Shown: positions 35,679 through 46,990 of the stretch, piece by piece | Layout: each line of letters opens with the position of its first letter | Numbering within the stretch: the stretch's first letter is position 1 | Origin: Styela clava | Lineage: Eukaryota; Chordata; Ascidiacea; Stolidobranchia; Styelidae | Direction of reading: 5' to 3' | DNA length: 64,000 nt | NCBI RefSeq assembly: GCF_964204865.1 | Contig: NC_135254.1 | Coordinates: 11,041,001-11,105,000 of the forward strand | Notes under the pieces: generated by a model | The model's database searches: none | Told to the model about the DNA's origin: nothing | Seen by the model: only the letters and a program-made list of their open reading frames with translations | Position numbers and translations under genes: made by a program

Positions 35679-36250
35679 AATTCTACGTTCCACATACTAC
35701 GTTCCTGGAAAAGTGGAAACGAAATAAATTAAGTTAATATAGTAATAGTCGAACCATAGTGTAAGGAATTCAAATCAAATCTCACATTTTGCATTAGTGG
35801 CGGGGCTTTGTATAAAAGATCTGCTAATATCTGCAACGCCTCGAATAAAACTGATTTGGAATTTCACATTCACAGTATATACTTCTTGAAGCTTGTGACT
35901 GAACGAAGGGACACAGTAATTTATAAATTTTTGATCATATTTTTTAAAAGCGGTTTTTCTCTTGTATTCATTCATGCTGTGGTTTGTAATCAGCGATGTT
36001 TACCCATTTCAAGCAACAAGCGACTTGTTGTTTTCCTGTTAATTGATTTTGCGTTGATTGGTCGATCCGAACACTCTAGAAATTGCTTCGGGTAATTATC
36101 GAGGTTATCAACGCTGAGCTGATTTGGATCAGTACCGGTACGTGAGTTGTCAACAACTTTTCGGTCGCGAATAAGCGTGCGTGTTTACTTTTGGAAATTT
36201 TAAGGCGAATGTATGGGTGTAAATAGCTCGTTTTGAATACAACCAAACGA
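35679..36250. other. Intergenic, no supported feature
   Basis: No repeat arm or exon seen. Confidence 0.35.
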
Positions 36251-36257
36251 TATAAAG
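36251..36257 (+). promoter_or_regulatory. TATA box candidate
   Basis: TATAAAG 26 nt before the ATG at 36283, which opens a signal-peptide-like frame. If used, the 5' UTR would be only a few nucleotides. Confidence 0.3.
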
Positions 36258-36282
36258 GAGGATCAGTCTTCTCTGTGGTAAT

Positions 36283-36411
36283 ATGTATTATAGAGTTACC
36301 TTACTTAGTTCAGTGTTAATTGAAACTTTTGCTTCTGCCATACGATCAAAGTCTCACGTGAAGGCAAAACCTGTGACAAGAGGAGGAAGCTGCGTTAGTG
36401 TCAATGTAGAC
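36283..36411 (+). CDS. Candidate signal-peptide first exon, orphan
   Basis: ATG at 36283 opens a frame that starts like a secretory signal (MYYRVTLLSSVLIETFASA) and continues basic (IRSKSHVKAKPVTRGGSC). The frame runs on to a stop at 36445-36447, but a donor (GTTAGT at 36394, or weaker GTs shortly after) would end it sooner. It may be exon 1 of the gene whose exons lie at 38232-39666, on the same strand 1.8 kb downstream. The phases join only if the weak GTGTCA donor is used or an extra small exon exists, so the link is unproven. The end given here is approximate. Confidence 0.3.
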
Positions 36412-36992
36412 TGGTTTACTTTAGTGCGGCACCAGGGCCGTATTTAGGCGATAAGAGACCCTAGTCTATTCCATTTGCGAGGCCCTCCCAAATAATACAG
36501 GGTTCTATGCTCGTGATGTCGTGTGTTATTCCGCTGGCCATTATTTTGTGCTATCTTGACTCGGATGTGAATTTCATTCATCTAGATTCAATCTCTTATC
36601 AAGTGCTTATCCGATGGGACATTTGGATCATTCATGTGAAATGTCCGCTATCTGATTAACGGTATTTGGAACGAACCAAGGCTCAAATAAGTTTTTTGTG
36701 ACTTTGGATTTGTTATTAGATTAATATCATAATCCGACATGGTTAACGTTGAGCATCGGTTCCAGTTTTATTAAGAGCCTATGTATTCCACAATCCAGAG
36801 TTTTTGGGGGAGCTTTTACGTGGACTTTGATTTGACGTCGCTTAGGCCTGCTGTAGGCTAAACACGTTTTCGATTTATCAAATGTTATTTAACCTACAAT
36901 CACTCTCTTTGCTTCAAATTGGTTTACTCAAAGTACCTTTTCCATAAGAACAACCTTAATTACTTATGTATGGTTTTGTAAGATATGGATTA

Positions 36993-37198
36993 GTTGGTTC
37001 CATTACATTTGAACCCACGTACATTTGAACCCATGACAATTGCACCTGTATGCTATTGCACCTATGAAATTTTTTTTGTTTCACGGATAGTTAAACCCAT
37101 ACTAACCCTAACCCATGGGTTTTAGCACCCGCATATAGATTGAACCCGTGGATATACGCATGGGTTCAAATGTACATGGGTTCAAATGTACGGTCACC
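36993..37198. mobile_element. Short palindromic MITE (family M2)
   Basis: Inverted ends built of two ACATTTGAACCCAYG units each (left ATTACATTTGAACCCACGTA, right ACATGGGTTCAAATGTACGG). ATTAGTT occurs just outside each end. A decayed right end recurs at about 56930-56995 (CCAAATGTACGTGGGTGCAA, then TGCGGTCACC). Confidence 0.75.
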
Positions 37199-37749
37199 GC
37201 ATTAGTTTAATGTGGGCGATGTATTCCATCCGTTTATTTATGCTAATTCATAAACGCACACATAATTTCCGCAGCCCATGTGTAGGTAGTATTAATATAT
37301 TATCTTCGGTCTCCATTTGGTAAGCGCCTTTCGCTGTCGCCGTTATTTTCCCGGGGTAATCAATTGGCAACTGGCGCTTGCGGTATCAGCTGATGTATGA
37401 CGTCACAAGGCGCCAGACGCGAAAAGCGTCGTCAACAATTATCCACTTTTCAGTTGGTTTTAAGTTTTGTGGTTCACAACTTCACACTGGCAGCCAGCAG
37501 GCAGAAATTGAATATCTATGTCGGCATATATTGCGATGATTTAGTAACTTATCTTATTCATTATTTCAGATTTAATATATATTATACAAGTTAACAGACT
37601 TATCGGCACCCCAAGAGCTGGTCAAACTACAAAGAAATACCATACAATAAGACTAATCTACATACATCAAAGTCTTCTGAAGACTGCAAATATCGAATGG
37701 TCGAGAATCCACCAAGCAGTAATTGGTTAGCATTATTGACTTTATTACA

Positions 37750-37865
37750 TACCAGGGAGTTTACATCTGTTGACTATTGGCTCAACTTGAGCGTCGGAGA
37801 CTCACATGCTATCACATGCTTAACCCTGTATCAGTCCACAGGTTCGAATGCCATGGTTGGTCAAA
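37750..37865 (+). repeat. tRNA-like SINE remnant (Leu/Ser type)
   Basis: A-box-like TGGCTCAACTTGAGCGTCGG followed by AGACTCACATGC and, about 60 nt on, a good B-box (AGGTTCGAATGCC). The long variable region fits a leucine or serine tRNA ancestor. No acceptor-stem pairing, so not a functional tRNA. Confidence 0.4.
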
Positions 37866-38231
37866 TTGATGGATTTTAGGCCTTTCCAAAATACTCCATG
37901 TAATGCTAAGCCCTTTATCAAGCTTCCTATATGATGCTATATCAAGCCCACGCATTTGTAATTCTCATACTGACCTTAGGTTGGTAACCTTCCATGGCCA
38001 TTGTTGATTATGGTTAAGTTATACTATTGGTTTTCTCCGCCGAGTAAATGTAAAAAATTTCCAATACCTCTTTTGAGAACGTACATTTTTGATTAATTTA
38101 GTACTATTTTAATTCGAAAATACTCACAAATCTAGGCGGGACAATTTAGAATCCTCTCCGTTACCATAACCATTATTGTCGTTCATCATTATCCAATGAA
38201 TAATGGTAAATAATACTTAAACATTTCACAG

Positions 38232-39666
38232 AAAACGGAAAAGATCTTGAAACGAACGAACGAAAAGCCGCTAGTTCATACATTCGTTTACTTTGTCACG
38301 ATATCGTCCATTCCTGCCTTTCGATGCAAGTGGAGAGATTTTGTCCAAGAAGACCTGGTTATCGACTGACTTGGAACAGGTATGTTTGGGGCCATTTCTA
38401 ACTACCTAAAACTATTTCTTTCAGGTTTCCGGTATTATTGTACGACGTTTTCCCGTCTGCATTCAAAATGGCTATGTGTAAGCAGTCACTGATGTAATTC
38501 TAATGTATCCGATCGGCTAGATATGTGAATGTACAATTCTGTTGCACATTTAATCTACAATAGATTAGGGCAGACCACAGACTAGTAAAAAGTATTTCGG
38601 TAGCTTAATACTGGGTCCGTTAGGAGGACAATTGTCGAGCTAAATAAAGTGCGCTCTTTGCCACAAGTGAAGTATTTACTTCAAATCCTACATAAATTTT
38701 CACTTTCATTTACAGACAAAGAATCCCGTAAAATTCGAACGTATAAGAAGATGGGCGACTACATTAGACCTAGATCAGCTAAGGTGAGAGCACAATAATC
38801 GTCCTTTGGAAAATCGGGTTTTTACGATATAAAACAGCGTAAAACGTTCACTATATCAGTTTGATGCTATTTTTAGTGTTTTTGATATCGCAGAGATATG
38901 TTCCTTATATTCTATGTAAAAAATTTAAGGAAATTGATTCAAGCACATTTGGATTAACTTTTCTTGAATAAATTTATCAAGAACGGAATTTATTTTCAGC
39001 CATAGTCCCAGTCGATTTACCCCCATATGTAGCCACCTATCGTTCACGCATTATACTGTCATTGATGAAGACGTTTACAATCCAATAATCCCGCGTTGTG
39101 TGTAAAAAAAGGGCAAATTTTTAATGCAACACTGATATCAATATTCGGCTGCGACCCATTGTAGGGTTCTATTTTATGAGACATATACCGCCGAAAAATT
39201 CAAGTTCTTTTTGGTCCTTGTTTGAAGACAGTGGAATTCACCAAATAGTAGTGTGAGATAGTAGAGACACCCAATTTGCCTAACATTGATGTTTATGTTG
39301 CGTTTAAAATTTACCTTTTTTACCTACTATCGCGACATAATTGGTTTGTAAACGTCCATTACCAATGACAGTACAATGAGTGTGAGCGATGGTTAATACA
39401 TATGGAGGCCTATTCGGAAAATAGACTAGAAATTTGGAAAAATTCCCTTTTTGGATCAATTTAGGTCAATTTAGTCGCTAAAAAATTATTTAAAATGAGT
39501 TTGTATGAACATATCTCTGCAAAATACATAACACTAAAAATAGCACCAGACTATGTTAGTGAGAATGTTATTCTATTTTATATTGCAGAAACTCGATTTT
39601 GGGGAAATTCCTCCCATTTTCACTAAAGCAGCAGTTTTCAGCGGGTTCCGCCAGTACGGTATCTAG
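38232..39666 (+). CDS. Unrecognised small, basic, probably secreted protein (5' end unresolved)
   Basis: Four exons with clean AG/GT borders join in frame: 38232-38379, 38425-38477, 38716-38783 and 39589-39666 (stop TAG 39664-39666), about 115 codons. The first has a polar start (NGKDLETNERKAASSY) and three cysteines (LLCHDIVHSC, then ERFCPRRPGY). The second reads RFPVLLYDVFPSAFKMAM, the third is very basic (ESRKIRTYKKMGDYIRPR) and the last ends FSGFRQYGI. If the last intron is retained, the frame closes after VRAQ at 38784-38798. The first exon enters in phase 1, so at least one upstream exon is missing; 36283 is the best candidate. I know no family with this pattern. The mixed composition and consistent phases argue for a real gene. 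A candidate AATAAA lies at 40121-40126. Confidence 0.6.
38805..39602. mobile_element. ~800-bp inverted-repeat element overlapping the last exon of the orphan gene
   Basis: The outer arms (about 38805-38905 and 39500-39602) are imperfect inverted repeats: TTTTACGATATAAAACAGCG at the left against TATTTTATATTGCAGAAACT at the right, and both contain ATGCTATTTTTAGTG or its complement with changes. Inner arms at about 39015-39100 and 39330-39415 also pair (CATATGTAGCCACC against GGTTAATACATATG). The right terminus covers the acceptor at 39587-39588 and the first ~14 coding bases of the exon at 39589. Confidence 0.7.
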
Positions 39667-39984
39667 GAGATACACAAGTTTTCATTCAAATCCGAAAAAA
39701 TATCTCTGGCTTGCTATTATTGTTACTTGCTACACTTTGAAAAAAAATAGATTTGCAAGTATTAGGTTTACTGACCTCTCATAGTAATACTAGGCATAAC
39801 CCAGTTTTTCTATACCCATTGGTACCTGTTTATCGATTCTTAAGTCAAGTCAGACTCTGGTATGTAACCGGCAAACAAACTCGTGAGAACCTATCTCAAA
39901 TTACTTCAATATATCCGGGTCATAATTTGTGTTCATGTTCATTTTAGGTCAACGAATGAAATCGTCCACGCATATTTTTATCAG

Positions 39985-40200
39985 AGAAGTGCAACATACG
40001 GCCCGCGGAACCTTTTTACGTGGCCCGTAAGAGACTTCGCGTCGGTCATCGGCACTTTCGACGTGGTGTTACGTGATTACGTTACAGTGGGATATGAAAA
40101 CTTGTCTTACAAGAATTCAAAATAAAATGTCTACTAGTGAAAAGCGGTGAATATGAATGGCGGAATGGATAAATTCCGGTTGGAAATAACCGGCGAAAAG
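39985..40200. mobile_element. hAT-type fragment
   Basis: TGCAACATACGGCCCGCGGA followed by TGGCCCGTAAG resembles hAT termini. The partner end was not found. Confidence 0.4.
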
Positions 40201-40338
40201 TGGTTCTGAAGAAGAAATATTTAGTCATCATGGACAATCTCTCCAAAAACGTCGAAATAGAACAAAATTGCAAGAAATAGTTGATTCCAAACAGCCTACT
40301 AATGGAAAGACTTGCTTATTTGTACATGAGCTATGAGC

Positions 40339-40414
40339 TATCTATATGTGCATTACATAACTCTGAAACGCCAAGATATCTATATGTGCATTACATAACT
40401 CTGAAACGCCACGA
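40339..40414 (+). repeat. 38-bp tandem duplication
   Basis: Two copies of a 38-bp unit containing CTATATGTGCATTACATAAC and TCTGAAACGCCA, one mismatch apart. They lie in an open frame (ATG near 40302 to 40616) whose later part (SPSPSGSRTAVSSSSNKDD) is low-complexity; I do not support it as a gene. Confidence 0.9.
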
Positions 40415-40619
40415 ATCTCCATCTCCTTCGGGATCACGTACTGCTGTGAGCAGTTCTTCAAATAAGGATGACACTGTGGAGGACACAACATTTGGCGAAC
40501 GGCCAACAAATGATCACTTGCAAGAGCAACTTAGAGTTGCTAAAAACTTAAAACCTAAGATTCAATCTACGAACTGCATCATAATATGCTTGCTTGACAT
40601 TGGACTGGGGTTTTGAAAG

Positions 40620-42510
40620 TTTTTCAAAGCCCTCCGAGCCCTCGAGAGTCTCCGTGATTTTACGTTTTGGACAGTTGCGATAAACAGTCGCACATCTCTG
40701 ATCTTTATGTTCGTTGTACGAACACTTAGGTAGAGTTAGGTAGCATATGTAGAATTAGGTAGAGCCATCGGGCGAAGAGAGAAAAGCCAAGGGCGCGAAT
40801 ATGGAAGATTGGACGCTTCGCTAGAGGATTCTTCACATGTGAGTTACTACAAATTCTTTCTCGTCTGTCGATCTATTAGTTAGTCAGCAAGGAATGATTA
40901 GATGGGGTTTGACAGACGATTCTAGCTTGAAGAAAGCACTAATAGTTTGCTCTTTAGGGTCGTTTATAATGTGCATACGTAATTACTGATGGGCGTTTAT
41001 CGCCATTTTCTTGTATTGACGAATTGTCGAAATTTGTAATATGAATAATAGTTACTATAAGGAACTAACCATTTCTTTTTTTAAATAATGCCGAAACCTT
41101 TCTGTGAAAAATTACTAATTTGTATTTTGTACGAAAACTAAATTAAAAAAAAAATTGCTTCTTAAATTTGACCGATTAAATTTCTAAAAGGAAGGTTTCG
41201 GTTAGGCCTAGCACTGTGAATCATGTTTTGTTTAGTTAGATAGGGATTTAGTTTTTTTTTTGTTATTTAGGGGAATAAGCTTTTAAGTCTCGTAAATTAA
41301 ATCGGTCAATCATTTGGAGCATTTTATCATTTTTATACAAAAGCGTAGCTTCTTGTATTCACTAATATTTGGTTGAGGCGAGACTTATAGCTTTTCCCCA
41401 TCTAGATTATAAAACAGGCGTCTCTCAAATTGAGGGACAGAAGAAGACGAAAGACATCGGAAGGTACGATAGCTCCTCTGGTGCAATAAATGGCAAAAAA
41501 TTCTGATTTTTCTGAATGAAATGGGTTTGAAAAACTATTTCAAACTCATTCGTTCGGGATTATCTTTTAATTTGGGGTTAATTTGATGTCATTGACCGTT
41601 ATTGCACGGAGGCAAAGTCTTGGTATATTTAATATCGACTAGGGACTCTACTTGTTGAACCCGAGGGATTCTGCTTGTTGAAGCCCGACTCGATGTTGCC
41701 AAGCCTGGTAGCCCTAAGCTACTTGTAAGGTAGTTAGACTAGGGTGGATCGTAGTTTATTACTTTAGCTTTGTGGCGCACACGAATATATGTAATTTGAA
41801 CTAACGACTTTAAACTGAATTTTCAACCTATCTGTGATTAGACCAATTGTGCGCCAAAGCAAAAGTTATCTACTATGCCTTTTAGATGTTGCCTTAGGTC
41901 TTCGGCATCTTAGGGTTTGTGAGCCGGTCAGCTTTCAGCTTCATTAAGAATTTAGTACGGCATTCTTAAACACACTCTAACTGCAATATTGAGTCGATGT
42001 TTATGTTTGCAGGGGGAGAAAACGTCGGCGCTTCGATCTAGAAAGCCTAAACCCCCCTTTAGATAGGATTCACTGAAGAGTGAAATCGCCCGCGCGCACG
42101 ATGAAATACAGATTTGGTTAGTAAAAGCTGACCTTAAGCAGGCTAGAATATTATAAGGAACGCTCCGTGTTTTGCAATAATAGACAAGGTCGGTGCGTGA
42201 TAGATTTTGTAAAACTAGGACCAAAAGATTGTGTCGCTGGGAAATTCAGATTGGTGGTTGGGAAAGGACTAGTTAGTTCGTTAGTTAGGGATAGATAGAG
42301 ATAAGGGTGAAAAGTTATTATCACTCGCACTGTTGTCCTCTCTTGTGACTTCAAGTTGGGTTTGATAATTTACTTTATCACGCTGTTAGGAACACACTCT
42401 AGGCAACGAATCATGTAACAGTTCTCAGATGTCTTGTCTGGAAATTGAAACTCTTTCTCTTCTCATTGACTACTAGGCCTTAGTTTTACCTTGTTGTGCG
42501 TCTTTTGATT
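40620..42510. other. Intergenic, no supported feature
   Basis: Repeats of TAGGTAGAGTTAGG type near 40730-40765. No exon with usable borders was recognised. Confidence 0.35.
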
Positions 42511-42533
42511 TGTGTACTGTGGTTTTGCTTAAA

Positions 42534-42780
42534 CGGCAAAACCATATTTCTACTTTGTTATGTCGTGCTGTCAAATGCAAGACATTTTATTTCGTTTTTA
42601 TTTTCCTTAGCGGCAGAAACCACGTTTATGCACCACAATGTCGTGCAAATCTAATGCAAGACATTCATACATCTTTTCTTTTGTATACCATTTCCAATTG
42701 CCTCAGCGGCAAAAACTATATTTACATATCATATTGTCGTGCAGTGAATGCAAGACATCTACATGTAGCGCCGTGCAAAC
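42534..42780 (+). repeat. Three-copy degenerate tandem repeat (77-96 bp spacing)
   Basis: Units start CGGCAAAA/CGGCAGAAA at 42534, 42611 and 42707 and each contains ATGTCGTGC/ATTGTCGTGC and AATGCAAGACAT. The two open frames of about 120 codons here are produced by the repeat. Confidence 0.8.
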
Positions 42781-43189
42781 AACTGTGCGGCACTTTCTTT
42801 TTAGAGTTTTGTTATTTTTTAGGTACCTGGGTCTCCTCTGTTATTTTTGTGGCAAATTTACTTACTCAAAAATTTGCTTTATAAAATCTTTTCATGAACT
42901 AATAATGTTTTTATATTTTCAGATATCAACAAAAGAAGATGAAATTTATTTATTTTCAAACATCTTTTTCAAAATATCAACTCAATTCGGCCAATTTATA
43001 TAAGATTCAATAATCCATTGGAACACTTAATACCAATTTTTTACAGTTATTTCCACCGATTTTTGCCAAAATACCCTGAATTCGGCTAATTTAATTCGGC
43101 TGATTCATATAAAACATGAAAATTCATTTTAAATCTCAAAATCAAATTTTTACATGTTCACTTCAAATCGTCGAATGCTTATCAAACAG

Positions 43190-44200
43190 AATTATGTAGT
43201 CATAAAAAATCCAATTGCAATTTTATTGAATTTGTCAATTGATTCGATACAGAATAAATCAAAGTCAAGTAAATGGAAGGATCATTTGGATCAAATTGAA
43301 TTCGACGTATATTCATTCGTTGTTCATCTCGGTATTAGTATATAATTGATTCTAAAAGCAAGTCATGGCATTAAACAAAATTCCATTACTGATTACTCTT
43401 TGAATTAAACTTTCCAATTGATTCGAGCAATAATAAGTCTCTTACTAAATTAATAATTTGATCAAATTGAATTTGACATATATTCATTCATTCATTCATT
43501 CCAGTATTTGACTGGGTGAAGATTCAACTGATGCCCTAAAAAAGTTGTGGCATTAAACAAAAAATTATATTACAAATTACACAAACGTTTTAATTGATTC
43601 CATATAAAATGAGTCAAAGTTTTAACAGAAAGGATCATTTGGATCAAATTGAATTCGACATGTATTAAGTCATCCCAGTATTTGACTCCGTAAAGTAGTA
43701 AATGCCTGAAAGCTAGCCATGGCATGAAACATAATTAATTACATTTTGAATTGAACTTCAATTGATTCGAGCAAGAATAATTCTTCTTAACTAAGTTAAT
43801 AATTTGGTCAAATTGAATTAAATATACTGTATATTCGTTCATCTCAGTATTTGACTGGGTAAAATTTCAACTGATGCCTGGAAAATGTTGTGGCATTAAA
43901 CAAAATTACATTACTAATAATTTTAAATTGGACTTTTCCAATTGATTCGAGCAAGAATAAGTCTTTCAACCTAATTAATAATTCGGTCAAATTTAATTCG
44001 ACATATATTCATTCATTCCAGTATTTGACTGGGTAAAGTTTCAACTGATGCCTGAAAAACGTCGTGGCTCTAAATAAAATTCTATTACTAATTACTTTTA
44101 AATTGAAGTTTTCAACTGATTCGAGCAAGAATAAGTCTCCTAATTTGGTCAAATTGAATTCGACTTATATTCATTCAATCAGTATTAAATTATAACTTAT
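43190..44200 (+). repeat. Satellite-like array, ~172-bp unit, about six copies
   Basis: The landmark GAATTCGACATATATTCATTC-type block, shortened here, recurs near 43299, 43468, 43650, 43816, 43998 and 44157 (spacings 159-182 bp). It is followed by CAGTATTTGACTGGGTAAAG, AACTGATGCCTG, GTGGCATTAAACAAAATT and ATTGATTCGAGCAAGAATAA. Copies differ substantially, so the array is old. Confidence 0.85.
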
Positions 44201-45548
44201 AAGTTAAGAATTCAACGTGTCTACACTTTAATTTAATAAATATGGTCAAACAATTTGAACAACCACTAAATAATATTTTCATCTGAAAATTAAGATAGAT
44301 GAAATTCTTACGTTTTCAACAACATTTTTCGCTTGTTAGCATTTGAAATATCGATAAAAAGTTTCAAAACGAGAAATTAGAATCTTACAAATTGGCTGTA
44401 AGCATATTTTGAACCAACCAACATCAAATTGCTTTAAACCAGAATTCCTTAAATTCATATCATTTGTGGTAAACGTTACAAATTTTTCAAAGTAGGAAAA
44501 TTTAAAACGTGGTCGTGAGCGCTAAACAAAAGCTCACCATACCACTAACGCTACAGAGCTACGTTGAGACAGGTATAGTGGACGATAAAAGTGAGAATTG
44601 CCTTTGAAGGGAGAAGTTTATCGACCAGTCAGATGGTCAAGTTGCAAATTTTACGAAGTATCTGTTTAAAATAAAAATAAAATTTTGGAAGCGAGGTAAT
44701 GACAGTAGTAAGCAGTTTATTTCTCTACCAAACTTAATATACGATTAGTGAAGCAAAATAGATGTAAATGAAGTGAAAGTGTCACTTAAACGCGAAGAGA
44801 GACGCGAAAATGAACACCGGAGTGAATTTCAGAGGTCAGAAGATGATTTTACAAGTCAAAATTTATATCTAGGAAAAGTCTAATTATGGAACAGGAGTCA
44901 AAGTTTTGAATGTAAAATGCAAAAAAGTAGTGGCTTTGACGAAATTTTAAAAGCAAGAAGTTGATTTCAAACACTTACATTTATTATCTATACATTTGTT
45001 TTTGTTACTTGACTTATTGGTCTACAGTTCCTCGATATTCCTGAGGCGAGTCAAAGACAAGATGGATTCAATTTTAGTAAATCGATAAAAGTTCTGGAGG
45101 CATGGCGACAAAATTGTAGGTGTTTGAAAATGTAAATGAACATGTCGTAATTTCCAAAGGAAATTTGCTGTATGAAGACGATAAAATGAATTGTTACATT
45201 TAATCATTTTTTAAAAACAAGATAGACAAGGAGTGAAGCCATTATTATTAAGGCAGATAGTTTAGCAGAAGCTTTGTGTAGCAGCTTAGTATCACTCCAA
45301 TTTATAGGCCACCCTAGCAGATATGTTAATTAGTGAAGTTTCTTTACTTATGAAAACGAATTGAAACTGAATGACGACAAATGAAGCGACTGCATTTTAA
45401 GATCGTCTTTACGCGACAGTCGAGATATCCATTTCTTAGAACACCAGTATTTTATCAGTCATTATTCAGGTAGATAGTTTAGCAAAAACTCAGGATAGCA
45501 GCAACTGAATATAGCAATATCACGTTTAAAACGAAATATTCATAGCGC
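44200..45548. other. Intergenic, no supported feature
   Basis: AT-rich. A small GTGAGC...GCTCAC hairpin near 44515-44550 is the only structure noticed. Confidence 0.35.
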
Positions 45549-45783
45549 ATGGCAGATAAACCACACGTCCACAATTCAAACAACGGAAAATCGAAAAACA
45601 ATGGTTCAGCAGCAGAGAAGATCTTTTCAAAAACAAATACTCAAATGGGATCGACAGATTTCGATATGGATCATGCGAAGAAAGAAGAATTCCTCTCTCC
45701 AACAAAAACACCAAATAGCAAGCGATAAAGGATTCGTGGTCTTCAATTCCAAAGACGATCCCTTGCCTCACTGCTTTCATTAG
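45549..45783 (+). pseudogene. Hydrophilic orphan ORF with probable frameshift
   Basis: ATG at 45549 (context GCGCATGG) opens 59 codons to TAA at 45726-45728: MADKPHVHNSNNGKSKNNGS at the start, then polar sequence with KIFSKTNTQMGSTDFDMD and EEFLSPTKTPNSKR. The overlapping frame continues protein-like from the same point (SDKGFVVFNSKDDPLPHCFH) to TAG at 45781-45783. The simplest reading is one ~78-codon coding stretch broken by a one- or two-base indel near 45715-45725, or an exon border not recognised there. No homologue or splice partner is known to me, and it could be a single short gene ending at 45728. Confidence 0.35.
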
Positions 45784-46009
45784 TGATCTAACTGAGGCCT
45801 AAATTTTTTGTTTTGTCGAGCATGGAGGCTGACTGCAATGAATTCGTGTAATGAACTCGTTCAAATTTGTGCTAAAATTGGAATAATACATGCAATGCAC
45901 AGCATAAAATTGAATATATTTCACAAAAATTAACTGAACCTGATAAGAGGTCGAACGACGCGAGAAAATAACTACAATGGTAATTTATCAAAGCTGTTGT
46001 TGTTCAGCA

Positions 46010-46345
46010 TCAAGCCATCTGCTATGGCTATGCCCCTGGTTTTAACTAGCGAACTTTGTTCGAACTTAAATCGTATCCACTTACTCGTTTTGGCGACTCC
46101 TTCTTACCTGTGGTATTTTATTTTAGATTGAAGTCTGAACGCTTCTAAGACGAGATGCTTGCACACGAAGCCATCCCAAGAAGACTGGTATGCGATTTTC
46201 AATAACCAAGTAACGTCACATATATGTGCCTTATAGCTACTAATATTTGTCAAGAAACTACTAAAGATAGCTTTCATTTTCTGCATAGATATAGGCATAC
46301 AACTAGTAAAATCAAGTTAGCTCCGTATAATTTATTACTCTTGTT
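46010..46345 (+). repeat. Local duplication block, left copy
   Basis: Contains two segments repeated downstream: TTTTAGATTGAAGTCTGAAC with ATCCCAAGAAGACTGG (46080-46215, again at 46860-46980), and AAAGATAGCTTTCATTTTCT with GATATAGGCATACAA (46225-46345, again at 46475-46610). The order of the segments differs in the right copy. Confidence 0.8.
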
Positions 46346-46474
46346 ACATTGTGTAATAATGCTGTGAAATATTTATAATAGAAAAAGCCATTTTGCAGTG
46401 AAATCGGAGTTATCTGTTCCGACTAGGGACGTAGCCCTATTGATACCCCCCTCCCCTCCCCCAAATGCCTCAAA

Positions 46475-46990
46475 TAGCTACTATTATTTGTCAATGAACT
46501 GTACTAAAGATAGCTTTACTTTCTACAAAGATATAGGCATACAATGATATAACGAAATAATTAAGTTGGCTCAGTCTTTGTTCATCTACATATATTTTTT
46601 ACTCTTGTTTGGGCTGGCTTCGTATTACCGCTTTGAAAATATTTTTAGAACGAGGGGCGCAGCCCGATTGACTTTCGGACCCCAATTGTTTGTTGTTTGA
46701 AGCTTGCATCCGCTAGCTGTTAAGGTCTAACTTAGCAATAGAACCCCTCCTATGAATATTCCTGGCTCCACCCCTGGTTCTAACTAATAAATTTATGTTC
46801 AAAACTCAAACCTTACCCACCTACTAATTTTAGCTACTCTTTCTTACCTGTGCTATTTTATTTTAGATTGAAGTCTGAACACTTCTAAGATGAAATGCGT
46901 GCCCATGAACCGTTGTAAAATGATGCGTGCCCGTGAAGACATCATCCCAAGAAGACTGGCATGCGATTTTCAGTAACTAGGTGATATCTC
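46475..46990 (+). repeat. Local duplication block, right copy
   Basis: Repeats both segments of 46010-46345 in swapped order, with an internal ~30-bp repeat near 46895-46940 (ATGCGTGCCCATGAA and ATGCGTGCCCGTGAA). Confidence 0.8.

Noticed and set aside
37573..37735. Open stretch with LIGTPRAGQTTKKYHTIR
   Set aside because: Protein-like for about 45 codons but without a convincing acceptor or donor in phase with the orphan gene.
42510..43003. Two ~120-codon plus-strand frames
   Set aside because: They follow the three-copy tandem repeat at 42534-42780 and continue into AT-rich sequence.
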